From Coprobacter fastidiosus (GTDB lineage: Bacteria > Bacteroidota > Bacteroidia > Bacteroidales > Coprobacteraceae): 64,000 nucleotides of DNA. This document shows, in pieces, positions 1 to 8,045 of the stretch. Made by a program: the position numbers and the translations under genes. The stretch is taken from the NCBI RefSeq assembly GCF_030296935.1, contig NZ_AP028032.1, positions 806,001-870,000 on the forward strand. The letters are read 5' to 3'. The notes beneath the pieces were generated by a model. The model made no database searches. It saw nothing but the letters and a program-made list of their open reading frames with translations, and was not told where the DNA came from. Each line of letters opens with the position of its first letter. Positions within the stretch are counted from its first letter, which is position 1.

Positions 1-22
1 AAAATACACAACTACACACGTC

Positions 23-65
23 AAAGGACTGTCTTAACTATTATTGTTTAGACAGTCCTTTTTTA
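23..65 (+). terminator. Intrinsic terminator of a gene left of the window
   Basis: A 12-base stem (23-34 with 50-61) encloses a 15-base loop and runs into a T tract ending at 64. It would end a plus-strand gene whose body lies left of the window. Confidence 0.8.
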
Positions 66-162
66 TTATAACTTTATCAACTGAAAATAAATATGAAAAT
101 GTACCAAAACCCAATTTAAGAGAAACTTTCAATTTAAAACTTGATTCCTTCCATTGACTATA

Positions 163-258
163 AAAAAGCCGTATCAACTCTATTTTTGAAGTGCACCCCA
201 AAAGTTAGACACAAAACTTTTGGGGTGCACTTCATTTCAAGTAGTGATACGACTTTTT
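163..258. repeat. Nested palindrome with insertion-sequence-like core
   Basis: Two perfect 19-base arms (188-206 and 215-233) flank eight bases. A second, looser pair of arms (163-176 and 245-258, one mismatch) surrounds them, with A and T runs outside. The stretch reading TGTCTAACTTTTGGGGTGCA on the minus strand (192-211) resembles the TG-starting terminal repeat of IS3-type elements; that likeness is from memory. It could be a miniature non-autonomous element inserted in a bidirectional terminator, or simply a long terminator. No transposase is present. Confidence 0.55.
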
Positions 259-316
259 ATGTTTATCAGTTACAATCTATAACTTTACCTTAGTTCAGCA
301 CACCCCCACAATTGTA

Positions 317-2338
317 TCATGGTAAAGTAATCGGGGCAGTTATGACAAGTTTGTCTTTATTTTTACTACATGAACCATAATAATTATTTGCAGGCTCATA
401 ATCTGTCAATACTCCATTTTTATCATCGATATATTCAACATGTACTGGATAAACACAATTTTCTATTTTCGATCCTGCACCATCGTTATATTGTCCAATA
501 AATCCTGATATTCCCGAACGGCTTCTCAAACGGATATGGATATTTTCCGTCTGACAATTTTTAATAGCGACACCCCTTCCACCGACAATTTGGCCAACTA
601 ATCCTCCAGCCTGATAACCAGTTAAATAAATATCTTTGGCAGAACAGTTATCTAACCAAGTAGCTCCTCCGCCTACACCGATCCACCCGATCAGACCTCC
701 GACATTTTGGGTAGTCAAACCCGTAGAGGCTTTAATATGTATATGCTTTGCATGTACATTTTCAAATTGAGCAACGGTACTATAATTTGCTCCGGTATAT
801 CCCACACAACCGGCAAAATAAGCATATTCTTTACTATGATCTATCGGATTTCCGTCAACATCCGTATGCACTTCATCATCGGCAAGTCCATTAATAGTAA
901 TGTTCTCGAATGTCAAATTCTTCATTACACCTTCAAACTTACCCCAAACTCCCGTATACGCATTATATTTACCGAGAGTAATACCCCAAATCTGATATTC
1001 ATACACTGCTCCGAATTTTCCGTTTAAAGAAAAATTCCTTAAAGTATGCCCTTGACCATCTACTGTGTATGTCGGTTCTCCTGAAGTATAAATAGGTTTC
1101 CATTCAACACCGCTCATATCGATATCGTTTTCCAATAGGATAGAAACGTTCACGGACTTACCGCTCTCGTCTTTTTTAGTAATCATATCAAGGATATTAT
1201 CCGGTAGCCAGGCAAATTCTTCTCTCGTATAGATATGATAAGTTCGGGTACTCTCGTCATAGACAGGTTCTTTCGGTTCAATTACAGCCGGATTCCACCA
1301 TTCTTCAGCATCAATCCAATCATTCTCAAAATTTTCATCAATAGAGATAGTTAACTGCGCGTCCGTAGTTAAAATATTACCCATTACTGTTGTTAACCAA
1401 TTGCGTTGAATGGGAATATCTGTTTTTAAATCATGTGAACTGATAAGCGAAGTACCGTCCAATGCTTCGAACTTGAAATGAATAGGAGTCTGTTCCGTTG
1501 CATCGGTCATTAAATAATCGACCGTCAAGGTTCGGTTATTCACACTTTTATCATAACCTAAAGCATAGTCCTTTTGAGATTTATCAATCGAACCTGTATA
1601 AATTTCAGTAACTGCCGTTAAATCAGTTGCCAAATCTGTTCCTTCAGATAAACCGGTCACTGCATTAATATTAGTAAAGCGTTTACAACCATAATAAGTT
1701 ATTTTAAAATTATCCGGCATCTCCAGATTATATACACCCCAATCAGTAGCGACAACACGAAGTTTTGCAAAAGGACGTTTCAATATCAAATCTTTCATGA
1801 CCCCGTCACTACCAACCGTAATCTCTTCTGTCGTAAAATAGGCATCCCGACTCTCATCATTCAGTTGTTTATCGACGTCGTCTATGCAAGTAATATTTTC
1901 AAAATTACCGGTTTCATAATGTAAATCCGTATCAGTACCCTGCTTTACAAAGTCCGCCCAAACTACAAATTTATAATTCCGGTTCGGAGTCAGACGTAAA
2001 GAATAATTGACAGCTTGATAACTATCCACAACTTTTTTCTGAGGAGAAATTACCTGCGTATAAGAGATATTCTCCCCTTCCCCATCTATGCGATAAACCG
2101 CTAACTGATAACGCAAATCATATTCTGCAAAATCTACATTAGTGATTCCCCCATGCATACTATTACTATTTTCACCTAAAGTTGCACGCGTCATTTGTAA
2201 AAGATCAGGGGCAGAAACCGTAAAATTTACATTTCCTTCTCCTGCAGCGACCGGAGCATCAGTAAACAAGTCTTCTGATTGACACGCTACCAATAGCAAA
2301 CAAAATCCGATCATAACTAAATTTTTAAATTTTCTCAT
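317..2338 (-). CDS. DUF6562-type fimbrillin-like lipoprotein with C-terminal beta-helix
   Basis: This 673-residue protein starts with a lipoprotein signal (lipobox LVAC, lipidated Cys19), so it should be anchored in the outer membrane and surface-exposed. Residues about 30-335 match the DUF6562/fimbrillin-like beta-sandwich found in Bacteroidales fimbria loci, including the WADFV strand near residue 130. Residues about 350-670 are a glycine- and asparagine-rich repeat region (DGQGHTLRNFSLNG, NVGGLIGWIG, AGGLVGQIVG) typical of GLUG-like or right-handed beta-helix adhesion domains. It is the last gene of the minus-strand operon, 27 bases after the broken DUF6562 gene. A tip or accessory fimbrial subunit is the likely role; the exact function is inferred. 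Confidence 0.8.
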   Translation of the reverse strand: MRKFKNLVMIGFCLLLVACQSEDLFTDAPVAAGEGNVNFTVSAPDLLQMTRATLGENSNSMHGGITNVDFAEYDLRYQLAVYRIDGEGENISYTQVISPQKKVVDSYQAVNYSLRLTPNRNYKFVVWADFVKQGTDTDLHYETGNFENITCIDDVDKQLNDESRDAYFTTEEITVGSDGVMKDLILKRPFAKLRVVATDWGVYNLEMPDNFKITYYGCKRFTNINAVTGLSEGTDLATDLTAVTEIYTGSIDKSQKDYALGYDKSVNNRTLTVDYLMTDATEQTPIHFKFEALDGTSLISSHDLKTDIPIQRNWLTTVMGNILTTDAQLTISIDENFENDWIDAEEWWNPAVIEPKEPVYDESTRTYHIYTREEFAWLPDNILDMITKKDESGKSVNVSILLENDIDMSGVEWKPIYTSGEPTYTVDGQGHTLRNFSLNGKFGAVYEYQIWGITLGKYNAYTGVWGKFEGVMKNLTFENITINGLADDEVHTDVDGNPIDHSKEYAYFAGCVGYTGANYSTVAQFENVHAKHIHIKASTGLTTQNVGGLIGWIGVGGGATWLDNCSAKDIYLTGYQAGGLVGQIVGGRGVAIKNCQTENIHIRLRSRSGISGFIGQYNDGAGSKIENCVYPVHVEYIDDKNGVLTDYEPANNYYGSCSKNKDKLVITAPITLP

Positions 2339-2365
2339 ACAATTACATTTTTGTTAAACAATATA

Positions 2366-3127
2366 TTAGTTGATCTCCACTACATATTCTCCATCAAAAC
2401 TATCATCGATATTCACGTTATTACCATCGCCTATTTTTCGAGTAAGAAAGAATCCTCTCAATACAGTCTCATGATTACGCTTCAAAGGAATTTCGATATT
2501 CTGACAATGGCTGATTTCTGTTCCTGAAGCATCGAAAAAATAAAAATCGGCCAAAATATTCGTTTCATTTTCCCAATCAGTAAATAAATAATCTCCGAAC
2601 AAAGAGACCGCCTCTTTTCCATCATAAACTATTTGAGAAAGAATCGTATTAAAACTATACATCGTCGTAAACAGATTCGGTTTTCGGGCTTCTACATTAT
2701 ACCCGACTCCGATATATTGTTTATAAATTACTTTTACAGTCAACCCCTCCAGTGTACCTCCAGCCCGGATAAAATCGTCAAAATCGGATGCAATCACTCT
2801 GTAACGTCCTGAAGGTCTTTCCATCATAACCGGAATAACCATAGAAGAGAAAGTTCCGGATTCTTCAAAGGAAAAACTATTTGGCCCAAAATCTGAACCG
2901 ATCGTAAACATCTCCTGACCGACTGCGGTACTTCGATGATGCGTATTAACAGGATAAATATCCGTATTCGTCTTAATGGACGTTAACATATCAGTCTGAT
3001 AAAATCGATCGACCGGATTATCTTTATAAACATAATCTGCCCACGCTAATACTTGATAGTCACCTTTCGGCAAATAAACTTGTATTGTATCTTGTGGAGG
3101 CAATGCGTCTTTATCAACCAAAAGCAT
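2366..3127 (-). CDS. C-terminal part of the interrupted DUF6562 lipoprotein
   Basis: This 253-residue stretch contains most of a DUF6562 domain (LAWADYV, FLTRKIGDGNNVNIDDSFDG) and resembles residues about 120-345 of the neighbouring 673-residue lipoprotein. It has no signal peptide. It lies in the same reading frame as the 100-codon ORF at 3143-3445: after the TAG at 3143-3145 the frame continues K-I-E-R-R and then this ATG. If translated alone through reinitiation it would remain cytoplasmic and probably be useless. I read it as the downstream half of one gene. Confidence 0.7.
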   Translation of the reverse strand: MLLVDKDALPPQDTIQVYLPKGDYQVLAWADYVYKDNPVDRFYQTDMLTSIKTNTDIYPVNTHHRSTAVGQEMFTIGSDFGPNSFSFEESGTFSSMVIPVMMERPSGRYRVIASDFDDFIRAGGTLEGLTVKVIYKQYIGVGYNVEARKPNLFTTMYSFNTILSQIVYDGKEAVSLFGDYLFTDWENETNILADFYFFDASGTEISHCQNIEIPLKRNHETVLRGFFLTRKIGDGNNVNIDDSFDGEYVVEIN

Positions 3128-3142
3128 TCGTCGCTCGATTTT

Positions 3143-3445
3143 CTACTGCACGATTCTATTCTTCCCCGATTTTTTTTCATAAACATCAAGAATAATGCGC
3201 ATTGCAAAATCTTCATCCGGGATATACGGTTTGGAGTGTTCTTCTTCCAGATTTTTAATCGTACAATTCCATTCTTCATCATAAAAAACTTCTTTATAAT
3301 AAAGAGGCGGCAACCGATCAACATTCGGTTCTATGACAACAAACGATTTATCGGGAACAGGATACTCATGAACAGTCGCATCACAAGCCATCATTAACCC
3401 CATAAACACGGATAATACAGCAATCATTAGATTTCTTCCATTCAT
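3143..3445 (-). CDS. N-terminal part of the interrupted DUF6562 lipoprotein
   Basis: The 100 codons encode a lipoprotein signal (lipobox MMAC, Cys21) and the conserved start of Bacteroidales fimbria-associated lipoproteins (HEYPVP, then RLPPLYYKEVFYDEEW). The frame is stopped by TAG at 3143-3145, directly followed in the same frame by the DUF6562 body. The ATG lies five bases after the stop of the DUF3575 gene, so the two are co-transcribed. Alone, this product would be a short lipopeptide without its main domain. Confidence 0.7.
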   Translation of the reverse strand: MNGRNLMIAVLSVFMGLMMACDATVHEYPVPDKSFVVIEPNVDRLPPLYYKEVFYDEEWNCTIKNLEEEHSKPYIPDEDFAMRIILDVYEKKSGKNRIVQ

Positions 3446-3450
3446 ATTCT

Positions 3451-4725
3451 TTACCTTTTCCGTTGTTTATACCATTTATAGGATATCGAAACGCCTCCTC
3501 TCGTTATACCCCAATACCAGTCTGACCCTGAACGAAATTTCGGACCATTCTTCCAATTACGGTAAACATCATAATCAAATTCAGCAAAACCCGCCCCTAT
3601 ATTACATTCTAAAGTCCATCTTTTCATTTTACCGATATCGACAGCATAACCATAACTGATTCCCATTCCCCACAAAGCATGGTTAGGATCTTGGTAACGG
3701 CCATGATCATTAATTGCTACATTAAAACCGGCGACATGGGTATGCAAACCGATAAAATGTCCTTTCATGGCCTCTTTCGACCACCAGCGTATTTCCGGTT
3801 GTACAGCCAATAAACGCAACTTTCGCTCTGGAGTAATATTATATGGAGAATACCACACCGGTAAATCAAAAGACCAATGAGAAAACGGACTAATTTCAAT
3901 ACCCAAATTAGCGGTCAATGCCGCAACAAACAATAAATTCGACTTAATAGCAATTATCCATTTTTCTTGTTGTGACGGCTGTAAAGAAAAAGAAATAGCA
4001 GGATTCAAGTCAGGCATGCGAGATTCTGCAACTTGTAAATTTTTTGATACCGGAGGCAGAGGAAATTGCTCTTCCAGACAGACAATGGCAATGCGTGCAT
4101 TTCTGAATGGAGGAAACACGTCCTGAATAATCCGTTGCCAAGTATATCCTCCGTCAAGAGCTTTAATCTGTTTTTTACGACGTTCGTTATCAGTCTCTTT
4201 TGTTAAAATATCAAGAACCTTGCTTTTATTGGGAATCTGCGCTCCATTTTTTAATGCAACTTCGAACGAATACCAATCTTCACAAAGGTTTTCAACCTTA
4301 AGTTTACTTTCCGGAATACCGGTTTCTTGTAACAAAAAATCGGCAAGAGCCCGCGAACGATACTCACCTAATCGATGATTCCAGCTCGGAGGTCCTTCTG
4401 GTGAGGCACTTCCTCCGACCCATACATGCGACAAGCGGATTATAGTATCTTGTTGTATTCGTCGTAATATATCAGCAATACTATCCAACTGTTTGTTGGG
4501 ATACAATTTGTACTTATTTACTTTAAAAATAACCGGGGCTATCGAAGTATTGGCACAATAAAAAACAGAATCGATTTTTTTATCTGACAAAAAAATCACA
4601 TAATCAGGGTAATTTTTATTCAAGCACGAAGTGAGAGTCTCGGATGTTCCCTGTGCACATACAATACCCGATAAAAATAATGCAGTTATCAACAATAAGC
4701 CCCACTTTTTTTTATATCTTTTCAC
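3451..4725 (-). CDS. DUF3575 outer-membrane protein with OmpA-like segment
   Basis: The 424-residue product begins with a signal peptide (hydrophobic residues about 9-24, ending VCAQG). Residues about 75-150 resemble an OmpA-like peptidoglycan-binding fold (VWVGGSASPEGP, then RLGEYRSRALADFLL). The last 170 residues are strand-rich and aromatic (WWSKEA, YGYAVDIG, SYKWYKQRKR), fitting the DUF3575 outer-membrane beta-barrel family. DUF3575 genes head DUF6562 fimbria loci in Bacteroidales, as here. It is the first gene of the operon, about 540 bases downstream of the predicted invertible promoter. A membrane anchor or assembly platform for the surface lipoproteins is the inferred role. Confidence 0.75.
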   Translation of the reverse strand: MKRYKKKWGLLLITALFLSGIVCAQGTSETLTSCLNKNYPDYVIFLSDKKIDSVFYCANTSIAPVIFKVNKYKLYPNKQLDSIADILRRIQQDTIIRLSHVWVGGSASPEGPPSWNHRLGEYRSRALADFLLQETGIPESKLKVENLCEDWYSFEVALKNGAQIPNKSKVLDILTKETDNERRKKQIKALDGGYTWQRIIQDVFPPFRNARIAIVCLEEQFPLPPVSKNLQVAESRMPDLNPAISFSLQPSQQEKWIIAIKSNLLFVAALTANLGIEISPFSHWSFDLPVWYSPYNITPERKLRLLAVQPEIRWWSKEAMKGHFIGLHTHVAGFNVAINDHGRYQDPNHALWGMGISYGYAVDIGKMKRWTLECNIGAGFAEFDYDVYRNWKNGPKFRSGSDWYWGITRGGVSISYKWYKQRKR

Positions 4726-4813
4726 AATTCAATTATATAATAATAGATTCGACTAAATGACAAGCAGTTAAAACTTTTGCCATTTATTAATTTTTAATAA
4801 TAACAAGATGAAT

Positions 4814-4957
4814 TTAAAAAATAGATTTATTAAGATAACTCCCAGAGGTATGGGCTTTAACGATACCAACAGACTTCATCAAAGAATTTACTGCCACAAC
4901 TAATTCATGTAAACCATGTATCGGACTCTTCATCTTAAATGACAAAACTATTTTCAT
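4814..4957 (-). CDS. 47-residue ORF in the fimbria operon leader
   Basis: The ORF begins MKIVLSFKMKSPIHGLHELV and ends with TAA at 4814-4816. It lies in the operon leader, after the terminator hairpin and 88 bases before the DUF3575 gene. I do not recognise the protein; it has no signal peptide, membrane segment or cysteines. It may be a leader peptide, a remnant of a longer gene, or chance. Confidence 0.35.
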   Translation of the reverse strand: MKIVLSFKMKSPIHGLHELVVAVNSLMKSVGIVKAHTSGSYLNKSIF

Positions 4958-5029
4958 GATCTAAAGATTTTTCGCCATAAATTCCCCAAATCAGCAGTTT
5001 CACTTAAGATAAAACAAAACATAAAAAAA

Positions 5030-5104
5030 GCGTGGGAATTTGTCAGTTTACTCGCTTTGAGGTATCGCCAAACACCCACATTGAAATAAACAGCCAACCC
5101 ACGC
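5030..5104 (-). terminator. Leader terminator hairpin upstream of the fimbria operon
   Basis: On the minus strand GCGTGGG (5104-5098) pairs with CCCACGC (5036-5030), with about nine more inner pairs (TTGGCTGTTTA against TAAACTGACAA) and a T7 run at 5029-5023. It lies between the predicted promoter (start near 5264) and the first gene (4725), so most transcripts should stop here unless the hairpin is prevented from forming. Confidence 0.65.
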
Positions 5105-5204
5105 CTAACCTTATATATTCACTCTCGTGATTATAATGGAAAAGCATGAACGTTTGTTCTGTTTATCCTTCAATGTTTTAAAAATTGGCGATTTTCAAAG
5201 CGAG
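5051..5204 (-). promoter_or_regulatory. Possible antiterminator pairing in the leader RNA
   Basis: Transcribed leftward, the strand at 5204-5185 (CTCGCTTTGAAAATCGCCAA) is complementary to 5071-5051, and 5176-5159 (ACATTGAAGGATAAACAG) is complementary to 5093-5078, each apart from a two- or three-base bulge. The later strands are the loop and part of the inner stem of the terminator at 5030-5104; the earlier strands lie inside the invertible segment. Pairing would compete with the terminator's inner helix. The same facts could reflect an old inverted duplication with no RNA role. Confidence 0.45.
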
Positions 5205-5309
5205 GATAAAACTAAACGCTTCTCTAACATGTATATCGGATAAAAAGTCTCTACTCCAATTCCGACACCACAAAGTTAGAAATTATTTGCGTTTTAACAA
5301 ACGTTCATG
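5145..5309. promoter_or_regulatory. Probable invertible promoter segment of the fimbria operon
   Basis: Perfect 14-base inverted repeats (CATGAACGTTTGTT at 5145-5158, its reverse complement at 5296-5309) flank 137 bases. On the minus strand a consensus promoter is present: TTTG (5301-5298, inside the right arm), 19 bases, TAACTTTG (5278-5271), start near 5264. As drawn it faces the fimbria operon (ON); inverted, it would point toward the 3' end of dacB. The core AAACGTTCAT is close to the ARACGTTCGT-type half-site I recall for the Bacteroides Mpi serine invertase. No recombinase gene is in the window. Confidence 0.75.
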
Positions 5310-5660
5310 TGAGTTGGCCAATAATTTCTTCTAATAATATTCAAAAAAAACGTAAGAATTCAGACAAATAAACTATGAATTCTTGTTCTTCTTATGATAA
5401 AAATAAAAGTAAATACAGGGTAAAGACAATATTTGCAATAGAATATCCGCAATAATAAAAAACTATTAAAACAAATTTTCCCCTATATTTATATATCTAT
5501 TTTTCAAGCTTTTTTCACAGAAGCCACTTTAAGGTTAATAATTTACAAATATAATAAAACATCTATTATTTTATTTGTATTCTGAAAAGCTATTCAGATT
5601 TTCCAATACAGAAATCTTATCAGTTCAACTTTGAAACTTTCTCAGTCTACTTTTTCGCTC

Positions 5661-5752
5661 TTATTCGTCAGATAAGCTACTATCATCCTCATAAAAACAA
5701 AAGAACATCCTCAAAAAAACGCTCAAATCAGACCAAACAAAATTTAAATCGG
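5661..5752. repeat. Dispersed intergenic repeat, copy 1
   Basis: Starts ATTCGTCAGATAAG, reaches ATAAAAACAAAA, and ends TCAGACCAAACAAAATTTAAA. It matches 41978-42060 over most of its length, and 16631-16664 and 40301-40334 over the first 30-35 bases. It lies just beyond the dacB stop codon. Confidence 0.5.
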
Positions 5753-5774
5753 CTTATTTCAAAAAACGACAAAG

Positions 5775-7256
5775 TTATAATGATTTTAATTCGTCCTCGA
5801 ACATCTGTTCTAACACACGACGCAAATAAGAACGAGAGCCGGAAAAGTTATTTACAATAATAGCCACAGCATATCTTTTATTCCCTGAATCATAATATCC
5901 GGCATAACTTTGCACATGTGCCATACTGCCGCTTTTCAATCGCATTCTTTTCGAAAGAGACGAATTTTTCAAAAACGAACGTACCGTACCACTTACTCCC
6001 GGACACGGTAACGAAGAATAAAATATTGTCTGCAAATTTTTATCGGAAGCCATAAAATCGAGTACCCGACATAACATTTCGGCAGAGATACGGTTTACCG
6101 GAGACAAACCGCTACCGTCATACATAACAAGATCATCCCCAAATACTCCTTTCTCTTTCCAAAAATGTTTCAATACCTCGATACCTTTCGATACCGATGC
6201 TTCCGGATAACGAGACAAAGCGATCCAACGCAATAAAGCTTCGGCATACAAATTATTACTGTTATGATTTACAATACGGATAATATCAGATAAACGGTCT
6301 GAAGAATAACGAAACAGCATAGACCTATCGGATAAAGGTTTTGTTTTGTTATTTTCATTCAATATACGCATCGTTACAGGAGTACCTGCTACTTTGATTC
6401 GGGAAGCTTTTAAAAAAGACGCCATTTCATTCGCAAAAAACAAAGCAGGATCAGGTAAATCTCCTTTTATGACAAAACGATCCTGTTTTTCAGGAATACT
6501 CCCATAAATATACCTTCGTAAAGAAAAAGGAGCTCCATATATATAGGCACTATCAATCGCATTACTGCTCGAAACAAGATGATTAGAAAAACTTAATCCG
6601 GATATTTCCGGTTCTACTCCGATAATAACAGGCGTCGAGCCTTTTGCCCCCGAACGCAATATCAGACGATAAGTATTATCTCTGTAATTAATGCCATAGC
6701 AACCTGCCGCAAAATAATTCCCGACATCTTCCCATAGCCATTTTGGCGAAACTCCTTCTGTGTCGAACCGGCTGTCATCGGCAATAATGCACCCTTCTAT
6801 ACGATGAATACCTGCATTTTCAAGCTCTTTCAACAAACGATTCCGGAAATCAAAAACCCGACGTGTACCATATTCCGAACCCAATGTAGGGTCTCCGCAC
6901 CCCTGAATATATAAATCACCATAAAGCACACCGTCTTTTCCGATATGCCCCGAATATTGTACATCAGTATAAAAACGATGTTCTCCCCCATATATTCCGA
7001 GAGCTGTTGCCGATGTCAGTAACTTCAATGCCGAAGCCGGAAGAAGTAACCGTTGAGAGTCATAAGATGATACTATTTCTCCCGTTTCAATATCCATAAT
7101 ACAAAAACCTACCGATGCAGAACGCAATTCAGGCAAAGATACAAAACGAGACATACCCATCCCGGCATAAGAAAAATAGAACAATCCCGACCACAGGAAA
7201 ACAATAATATATTTTAGTTTTATAATCGCACTCATATTAAAATGTCTGATTTTCAA
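5775..7256 (-). CDS. dacB: D-alanyl-D-alanine carboxypeptidase/endopeptidase (PBP4 type, S13)
   Basis: This 493-residue periplasmic enzyme cleaves D-Ala-D-Ala and peptide cross-links of peptidoglycan. The three penicillin-binding motifs are present: SALK (about 75-78, catalytic serine), SNN in HNSNNLYAEALL, and KSG in RLKSGSMAHVQ. An N-terminal hydrophobic stretch (residues 11-31) is the signal peptide. A TATTTTTG -7 box at 7266-7259 predicts a start near 7252, inside the first codons, so the second methionine (codon 8, 7235) is the likelier start. It stands alone, divergent from tdk. Confidence 0.9.
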   Translation of the reverse strand: MKIRHFNMSAIIKLKYIIVFLWSGLFYFSYAGMGMSRFVSLPELRSASVGFCIMDIETGEIVSSYDSQRLLLPASALKLLTSATALGIYGGEHRFYTDVQYSGHIGKDGVLYGDLYIQGCGDPTLGSEYGTRRVFDFRNRLLKELENAGIHRIEGCIIADDSRFDTEGVSPKWLWEDVGNYFAAGCYGINYRDNTYRLILRSGAKGSTPVIIGVEPEISGLSFSNHLVSSSNAIDSAYIYGAPFSLRRYIYGSIPEKQDRFVIKGDLPDPALFFANEMASFLKASRIKVAGTPVTMRILNENNKTKPLSDRSMLFRYSSDRLSDIIRIVNHNSNNLYAEALLRWIALSRYPEASVSKGIEVLKHFWKEKGVFGDDLVMYDGSGLSPVNRISAEMLCRVLDFMASDKNLQTIFYSSLPCPGVSGTVRSFLKNSSLSKRMRLKSGSMAHVQSYAGYYDSGNKRYAVAIIVNNFSGSRSYLRRVLEQMFEDELKSL

Positions 7257-7351
7257 AACAAAAATAACCGATTTTCAAAGAATATACAATCTTACTCCGA
7301 TTTTATATCTCAAAATCGAAATGGATAGTTCAAAAAAATAAAAAAGTATCG

Positions 7352-7359
7352 TACATTTG
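7352..7359 (+). promoter_or_regulatory. -7 box of the tdk promoter
   Basis: TACATTTG matches the Bacteroidetes TAnnTTTG box; transcription would start near 7366, about 40 bases before tdk. The upstream element 19 bases away is TTCA, not the ideal TTTG. Confidence 0.6.
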
Positions 7360-7406
7360 TTTCAAGATATAAAACTTCTTGAACTATTTAATATAAGAGA
7401 ATCGAA

Positions 7407-7991
7407 ATGTTATTTTCTGAAGAAAACTATGAAACCCATAAACGCGGCCGCATAGAAGTAATTTGCGGATCGATGTTTTCAGGAAAAACCGAAGAATTGA
7501 TAAGACGGCTCAAACGTGCAAAAATAGCTCGACAAAAAGTCGAAATCTTCAAGCCGTCCATCGATATACGCTACTCGGAAGAAGAGATCGTGTCTCATGA
7601 CAGCAATTCCATACAATCGACTCCGGTAGACAGTTCTGCAAGCATACTATTACTATCAAGCGGTGTAGATGTCGTAGGTATCGATGAAGCTCAATTTTTC
7701 GATCAGGGCATCGTCGATATCTGCAACCAGCTTGCCGATCAAGGAACACGGGTTATCGTAGCGGGATTAGATATGGATTTTAAAAAAGTACCTTTCGGGC
7801 CTATGCCCTATTTGTTATCAATTGCCGATGAAGTGACCAAAGTTCATGCCATCTGTGTAGAATGCGGGCATTTAGCTAATTATTCCCACCGACTTATAGA
7901 CAATGATAAAAGAGTTTTATTGGGTGAAAAAGGAGAATATCAGCCACTTTGCCGTACGTGCTATAATAAAAAACATGCATCGCAAGAATAG
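7407..7991 (+). CDS. tdk: Thymidine kinase (type II)
   Basis: Phosphorylates thymidine with ATP in the pyrimidine salvage pathway. The 194-residue protein has the P-loop GSMFSGKT (21-28), the Walker B-like DEAQ (93-96), and the zinc-binding cysteines C150, C153, C182 and C185 of the lasso domain. Length is usual for bacterial type II enzymes. The next gene follows after 54 bases and may be co-transcribed. Confidence 0.95.
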   Translation: MLFSEENYETHKRGRIEVICGSMFSGKTEELIRRLKRAKIARQKVEIFKPSIDIRYSEEEIVSHDSNSIQSTPVDSSASILLLSSGVDVVGIDEAQFFDQGIVDICNQLADQGTRVIVAGLDMDFKKVPFGPMPYLLSIADEVTKVHAICVECGHLANYSHRLIDNDKRVLLGEKGEYQPLCRTCYNKKHASQE

Positions 7992-8045
7992 ATTTCACAC
8001 CCGTTATATCAATTCATTATCAAGTATAATTAAAATCGAGCAATC

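Larger units (their letters stand above)
2366..3445 (-). pseudogene. DUF6562 lipoprotein gene interrupted by one in-frame amber codon
   Basis: The ORFs at 3143-3445 and 2366-3127 are one continuous frame of about 359 codons with a single TAG after GTG CAG. No frameshift or deletion is visible. Restoring that codon gives a lipoprotein of normal layout: signal, HEYPVP segment, DUF6562 domain. A C-to-T change from CAG is the simplest origin. A recent nonsense mutation, amber suppression, or a sequencing error would all give this picture. Confidence 0.75.
4726..5774. other. Regulatory intergenic region between fimbria operon and dacB
   Basis: About 1 kb without a large gene. From the operon outward it holds a 47-codon ORF (4814-4957, minus), a terminator-like hairpin (5030-5104), an imperfect inverted duplication (5051-5093 and 5159-5204), a probable invertible promoter segment (5145-5309), an AT-rich stretch (5310-5660) in which I see no clear signal, and a dispersed repeat copy (5661-5752). 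Confidence 0.7.
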
